Below, piece after piece: positions 23,601 to 24,540 of a DNA stretch of 24,540 nt. The notes beneath the pieces were generated by a model that was given only the letters and a program-made list of their open reading frames with translations, ran no database searches and was not told the origin of the DNA. Source of the stretch: an uncultured Odoribacter sp. (lineage in GTDB: Bacteria; Bacteroidota; Bacteroidia; Bacteroidales; Marinifilaceae); the NCBI GenBank assembly GCA_910589025.1, contig CAJURM010000025.1, forward strand, positions 1-24,540, in the 5' to 3' direction. The position numbers and the translations under genes are program-made. Numbering within the stretch: the stretch's first letter is position 1; the number at the start of each line of letters is the position of its first letter.

Positions 23601-24540
23601 AAGTGGTTCTACCGGATGAATGAGCAGGATACGAATCGTGTCAGTGTTGAAAATGGTGCAGATACATTGGCAATTCCTTTGTGTACAAGTGGTACGGGAT
23701 ATTATTATTGTAAAGTGTATAATCGTTGTGAAACGGATTTTACGACTGAAACCTCTTGGATAAGGGTAGATACGGTTCCTGTAATTAAGGATATGTTGCT
23801 GTCAGCAGATACTGTTTGTGAAGGTTTGGCTTATGTTAATACATTGAGTGCAACGGGGGGAGGATTGAAGTATATTTGGAGGATTGAGAAGAAAGACGGA
23901 AGTGTGCAGGAGGTTGTGAATAAAAATGATGCATTTTCTTCGACTTCGGAATTAAATCTTCGGAATATCGGATTGGAGTATGATAGTTGTCAGATAACTT
24001 GTTATGTGGAAAATCAGTGTGGAAAAGATACGAGCAATACGATGTTTTTGCGTGTATTGCCGATGCGTCGCGTGGCGATTTCTCCGCTAGAACAAAAGAT
24101 ATGTGCGGAAGATACTGCGATATTTGAAGTGGAATTGCTTTCCGGGGATTTACCTTGGGAATATAAAATGGAATGGCCGGATAAATCATTGCACACGGTA
24201 TCCGGAATACTGCAAATGAAAGATACGGTGAAAGTAACTCAGTCCGGAAAGTATAGTATGAAGTATCTGAGCGATGCGGCAGGATGTATACGTACACAGG
24301 ATTTACCTGTGGCAGAAGTTCTGTATAATGCACCAGAGACATTGGTGATGAGCGGTAGTCAGGATGTATGCCAGGATGACAGTGTCTCCATCCATTTCAG
24401 TATCAGCGGCGGTGTAGGTCCTTGGAAGATAAAGGTTGTCGATCTCCTTCGTGGAGACTTGGCCGATGAAATCTGCGGTACAGATGCATTGGTGATGTAC
24501 GGTCGTGATACAGTGATACGTTTTCCCGCCTCGAACAGTG
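11613..24540 (+). CDS. Giant secreted immunoglobulin-like repeat protein (3' end outside window)
   Basis: One uninterrupted frame of at least 4309 codons, checked at many points to the window edge, with no stop reached. The start chosen is the ATG at 11613, which gives a signal peptide (MCVKQLVLLFCVYLLTICVKG); the ATG at 11603 is in another frame and soon stops. The protein is an array of Ig-like domains. Their hallmark D/E-x-G-x-Y-x-C recurs, for example in NAGRYYCMVED, SDAGVYRCYVYNEC, DTAGEYVCHVQNGCG, DPGYYYCSISNTCG and GTGYYYCKVYNRC, with an upstream Trp and many paired Cys. No catalytic domain is visible. It is probably a surface or extracellular adhesin; the C-terminus, where an anchoring or type IX sorting domain would be, is not seen. 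It begins 80 bases after the RT stop with no clear promoter. Confidence 0.93.
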   Translation, partial: MCVKQLVLLFCVYLLTICVKGQSICKYQASNAGEDGFSQSGIPFALSASGTLEACVGSSAEFSVLIRGTEAYNYTWKKIGDAAFRAESKPTLRLSSVTQANAGRYYCMVEDLSGKLTAYSDTLELKVFNLPTVSLCIDAGKNRIARGDSIRLIKEVNAENYHWNVDVPASGWVKPTQSTYYILTGENGSRCTAMAAVEVEVVDLYLQPGPSLQISLGQDGMLSVNTNADTVLWYAKSPIRASKMSRMSLPTSHPEWGNYVGSGPSIKVSPVTSMLYTAVGYVGTYAAVTTLSVGIKNTYKGGTEDGFTQSDVPFGILPLADTLRVCQDDSIAFVATAQGVSAYDYTWYYIAGGNNHWLVDRNICKLSNCTFAHEGRYFCKVTDRLSGYAQNSDTIYLKVDERPYVKVISPLTDTVICYGDTLSLTAGLQPALTHISFSDVRFQWAGIGLISGENDRNTRVAPEAQTTYIVTAENHGCRSMDTLYVGVNIPYVDLPSTTVASEHGAVTVVARDIEGNIINPAATDHFEWGLNDTLMHLNPVTNPLVIGDFIPGSVKAWASVKMGQCMASDTTYFQMKIGTSFYGGWDDGFAQSDIPFGISPLPDTTFVCQNDSVMLQVTASGVSLYDYAWYKVSSPSDDLLGNKSSCTLSNCDFPTEGEYYCKVTDKLSGFSKHSDTTYVYVNERPRVQVYEPAGDTLICYGDTIYLMSRLNPALTRLSASDVNYVWTGNSIVWGQDGASALVAPSVKTEYVVKADYKGCETSDTLTVEVNTPYVDLPATIVVGENSPVDIHARDKAGDTINPATTNQFVWGINASVVGSSVNPLHIPQVRPTMEKVWVAVQFGNCGASDTAYIKLKTGTSFYGGPDDGFTASCLDPTILQQFGQEKLVCQADGNNAMADSVVLRLVYEGTDVEFQWEKFNTSISDFEPIGDGNGVQGANGPILRFKPLEVSHNGSYRCILKNYCSDKVVISDTFTVSVKGEPVIKSSTNNGRIRCRNENGTFTYNVIAEGATPDDVIHYQWSKNGVDLPGETRNYLIRSLKEADNMVNGKYVSPAGLYVLRIWNDCGSVYDSATLVVNEPAYLEKQVDDPVYACKGERKEFSVQVAGGGIYQYELLEVSVGCNNVNDVENNIINSWAGFSKISIPVNSPGKYIWRFKNECCNGEWKYSAFMTLRIDETPSFVSVPGNQELCIGETLSLTCQASADTRNFYYWEKDNVILPGQTSATLQISNVKASDAGVYRCYVYNECNPVASGPIQVKVTDKPQLVSISNIELDYCEGDSVEIKANVSSLWPLDTIRWYFKGAPLADDTAGHIVGSHSSLLQINGVKKEDAEGTYMVEMKNKCGSNWSLPVGFKLKEPARFVRGLDRGVDLIMCVGTSQTLSVETTGTPPIRYIWTHNGDTIVNGNSNMLPITNAQVDTAGEYVCHVQNGCGDDITKTAITVSHADTFRFIGGGHYCAGDGGLSAELLGSDTSTLYRLYRDGVSLPLREIHGRDVVPMRGHIVFENLTAGTYYVTGMNRHNCEDRMPGKAEIIEDPLPENYGLYVERHMCVGDSTGDLALPGSQNGMLYYLLKDKTSGWDTLQPPYVGTGNPLLMSVGTGFYKVYAVDTATGCARVLSGLDSITPRPYPQECELGVWNNDSVYCRGSQSDVVLTYDCFESGSSYTLWKNGQLMNPPKYSEPLRWTGIEEGVYNIRVMNKWGCSRDFGRQEVKVRELPQRFPLVGARIYCKDEPGPHRLDLQNSEEGVKYSFRYLPSVLVKDTLGTGGEIKLDVPLEEHKYYVIAMDTTSEHCSVPMLDTVEVRMSRLEVHPDPAVAYVEYGQVAQLNIVIQNAEGTPVVEWIDNGYLAESVHIQNPNTKPCTWDSENFLVSVTDASGCKVVTSVKVVRKGGKLEGEIREEDCLKSVDTVKVCEGSDIELCAYAVGGQGFFDYTWSDLNNTHLGQGDKLTYTPSAEGYVWLDIESGQQKIRDSVYVMMGKAPRIDTLEPLYSRCVTPGSPEQIVLKNSESGNSYSLEHSVDGLTYTYSGLTPTYGSDGKITFSLLNAAQFTGYLRIVAEHISQDGKVTCQAVMDQIVELREAPTKYDVKGSWNYCGNEVVRDTIVLDGAQQGVTYHLKKLPGTEVAVVTPIPGQDSILFVGRYNAGNYIVVAEIGACRDTMNGMATIVADTLPPIGTLENQGAHCAMDCPVEIAITQAIPGVDYYLVLDSLNGGQSFSHFKISSAGRLSFGTYCELGHYSVKAVNSVTSCENEKAEVLIRETPDIQHLSGDTLYCEGTFGVKLTLDSTETGVVYYMQKWDVDTINPDSSKWVDVHPAVVIHGNGFPVNISSYFTDGYYRLMSSDPCPAAMDSIRIHMIPLPDDTLKLQLEGNGCIDSAFVLKIDPRETDVDYTLRFNGVSVTETPVVTATGIEWHFNSGDAGNYSVFAQREMCTTVLKDSVRVDSLPQIWSLDGVKQLCQNDKGILFMAFAEPGVKYSLYDTAAHAFTVLGTIRHDSVIFNGVKPGTYYPQAAKGNCFVNGDLYTIQALPAPAPVQMEAADCIETGTGWIKLSGLQDSLEYVIQGISSSSVTLRYFTGDTIFGNLAVGIYCVTVKDTLIGCESLSVCDTVREGVGTDSIIGDFYYCEDKYGDGTGVRLTLSGTQIGVDYSILDKEGKTLMTIRRPTRVFPDNLLQDTFVFRKERSGYLGGCRVDSVFEVKEIPLPADSLKVELTGGSVLCAGGQYSVNIHESQKDKWYILRKQGSTVGLDTIMGQEGMTVTFPQPLTEAGRYEIYVRDVRKDCGVYLDTLITIAPQPQSVVIDSCFYCYDYNGVPDSDSCRIGLRGMLTGTIYRLNNGVELDTLRGPGNDLFCERPAGDYMIIAENNQTGCVDTMKTSIRAVRRPQILDVVVDCGDQGVLDTIYTFQSSEADVDSVVYYLYKDGVRQAVSQVGDGMKPVTFGHLTQAGVYKIYAEKRNSLCGVFMNDSIVITPALNCKDTLQVIGEVCQGSGAKVTLRYNCSVSGWKYYLRSELCDFDTIAGGRTLMWGVGEGKYILRAYNECGRVVNLDTVNIVGKPSPVVYTILNKNFSLCEGKTFDIVLAGSEEGVVYTVVDAAGRIRASVTGSAGGGTLSLGTFGAAGLYEVWAEKNGCKKMMDKVIVAPALLPAEVQVLGNDKCLTDGVNDSIQLCLASRENNVSYYLYVNGRTVLDSLTPSRPGELCFNKQDSIGRYTVIAIHPTSKCRKEMPGVYNVSTPAIAYDLENPGEVIHICQGTDTCLYLENSEIGIEYFLRRNGATLGNPAHTATGGRLKVACVSQSGEYQVIGKVGECETLMNDTVVVEVHPLPHLDVEKELHYCEFSTGVDVTVAYPTDSTVFYELYSPNGILPLDARYGNGDHTEFTFSVQADSVGYYRVVATDTAAGCSEVKRIQVIEDKLPLDYDLISSNGKYLCADGSGMGTYFSLSGSEKGVTYTLYRLSPREDIVSKDGTGGEFRFPKEVRDTGLYMVRAENLLSGCENSFSPVRILRADTVHRYDVISVVNRYCSLSNDPTKGVIQLSNSQIGVEYEIYQNGVSIGMQQMGTGGPLEWRGLEGGLCRHLGYPPRGGIVYAIMARDTLTNCVKQMNGTDTIVAEERIEVLAQEPNEDIAVCEKDSVQFSVTTSGCGEHYQWYHDGVALTGENRTYYNIRSLNTMTDPGYYYCSISNTCGMAESQMVKLTIYPLVSVKKKMEPIIICNPQQKSVLLASAFSNAQYFVWYRADETEENWLSLKSSYEIVDFDTTKVGKYVCKAWNGNNCNVVYDTCEVKMGSVPDVSIVAGGDTLLCNGLSSYIMEVHPGAGVSIEWEFNGQLTGDTGTLYTLYPVTTANEGLYAVRARNKCGSASINVGEVLVDDSIQIKAMSDKIMLRCPEEYETLFLTTEPAKRVNYYWYQTPDVGTIVSSESSFRVGPMGTASPLSYRVVYSNKCSAGQQDFVIHVPQKIETDPLPRMISACADCATDTVLRLNVDASMFAQFKWFYRMNEQDTNRVSVENGADTLAIPLCTSGTGYYYCKVYNRCETDFTTETSWIRVDTVPVIKDMLLSADTVCEGLAYVNTLSATGGGLKYIWRIEKKDGSVQEVVNKNDAFSSTSELNLRNIGLEYDSCQITCYVENQCGKDTSNTMFLRVLPMRRVAISPLEQKICAEDTAIFEVELLSGDLPWEYKMEWPDKSLHTVSGILQMKDTVKVTQSGKYSMKYLSDAAGCIRTQDLPVAEVLYNAPETLVMSGSQDVCQDDSVSIHFSISGGVGPWKIKVVDLLRGDLADEICGTDALVMYGRDTVIRFPASNS
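11709..14250 (+). repeat. Long tandem protein modules at the N-terminus of the giant protein
   Basis: A module of about 270-283 residues begins four times with a GG-x-DDGF-x-QSD-x-PFGI type motif: near 11709 (GEDGFSQSGIPFAL), 12513 (GGTEDGFTQSDVPFGI), 13362 (GWDDGFAQSDIPFGI) and 14202 (GPDDGFTASCLDP). Three complete modules each hold two Ig-like units (YDYTWYK...GEYYCKVTD and ...YTW.G...YVVKA). The fourth start opens into the more diverged Ig array. The copies differ enough in DNA that recent slippage is unlikely. Confidence 0.75.

Noticed and set aside
11900..24400. Many minus-strand and off-frame open stretches of 60-255 codons
   Set aside because: They lie inside the intact plus-strand Ig-repeat frame. 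Their translations are low-complexity and show no family motifs, so they are antisense shadows.

Overview
The window looks like a chromosomal segment of a Bacteroidota bacterium, probably order Bacteroidales. It carries a GldB-type lipoprotein gene and FISUMP/FGE-type surface-protein domains. Promoters match the Bacteroidota TTTG-N19-TAnnTTTG pattern, and several starts lack a good Shine-Dalgarno sequence. The genus cannot be read from the sequence.

Region 1 (about 1-3640) is ordinary housekeeping sequence. It holds a minus-strand NAD+ synthetase whose glutaminase domain appears to lack the nucleophilic cysteine, then a divergent gldB-like gene with a canonical promoter, a 5-formyltetrahydrofolate cyclo-ligase, a strong bidirectional terminator and a minus-strand 2[4Fe-4S] ferredoxin.

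Region 2 (about 3850-11532) is a diversity-generating retroelement (DGR) with an unusual layout. In order it holds a promoter; a secreted 1006-residue target protein (FGE-sulfatase-like domain, then a C-terminal FISUMP/C-type-lectin-like domain) whose last 60 codons are the variable repeat (VR); a hairpin just after the VR; a small gene with a MutS-domain-I-like N-terminus; an Avd-like four-helix-bundle gene; a 1.9-kb array of SIX different VR-like cassettes where one template repeat (TR) is expected; and a DGR-type reverse transcriptase (IGNLTSQ and YVDD motifs). All six cassettes stay open in the VR reading frame, and none has a secretion signal. At least four are followed by a related linker element.

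The expressed VR reads as a mosaic: both ends match cassette 4 and the middle matches cassette 5. Apart from one terminal base, the only residual differences are six A-to-T changes, each turning an AAC codon into TAC. The best reading is a multi-template DGR in which cassette switching (combinatorial) and adenine-directed mutagenesis (point) act together on one surface protein. This resembles a silent-cassette antigenic-variation locus driven by a reverse transcriptase. It is inferred from a single sequence and not proven.

Region 3 (11613 to the window end) is one uninterrupted reading frame of at least 4309 codons. It encodes a giant secreted protein of immunoglobulin-like repeats that runs off the right edge. 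It starts 80 bases after the RT gene; no functional link to the DGR is visible.
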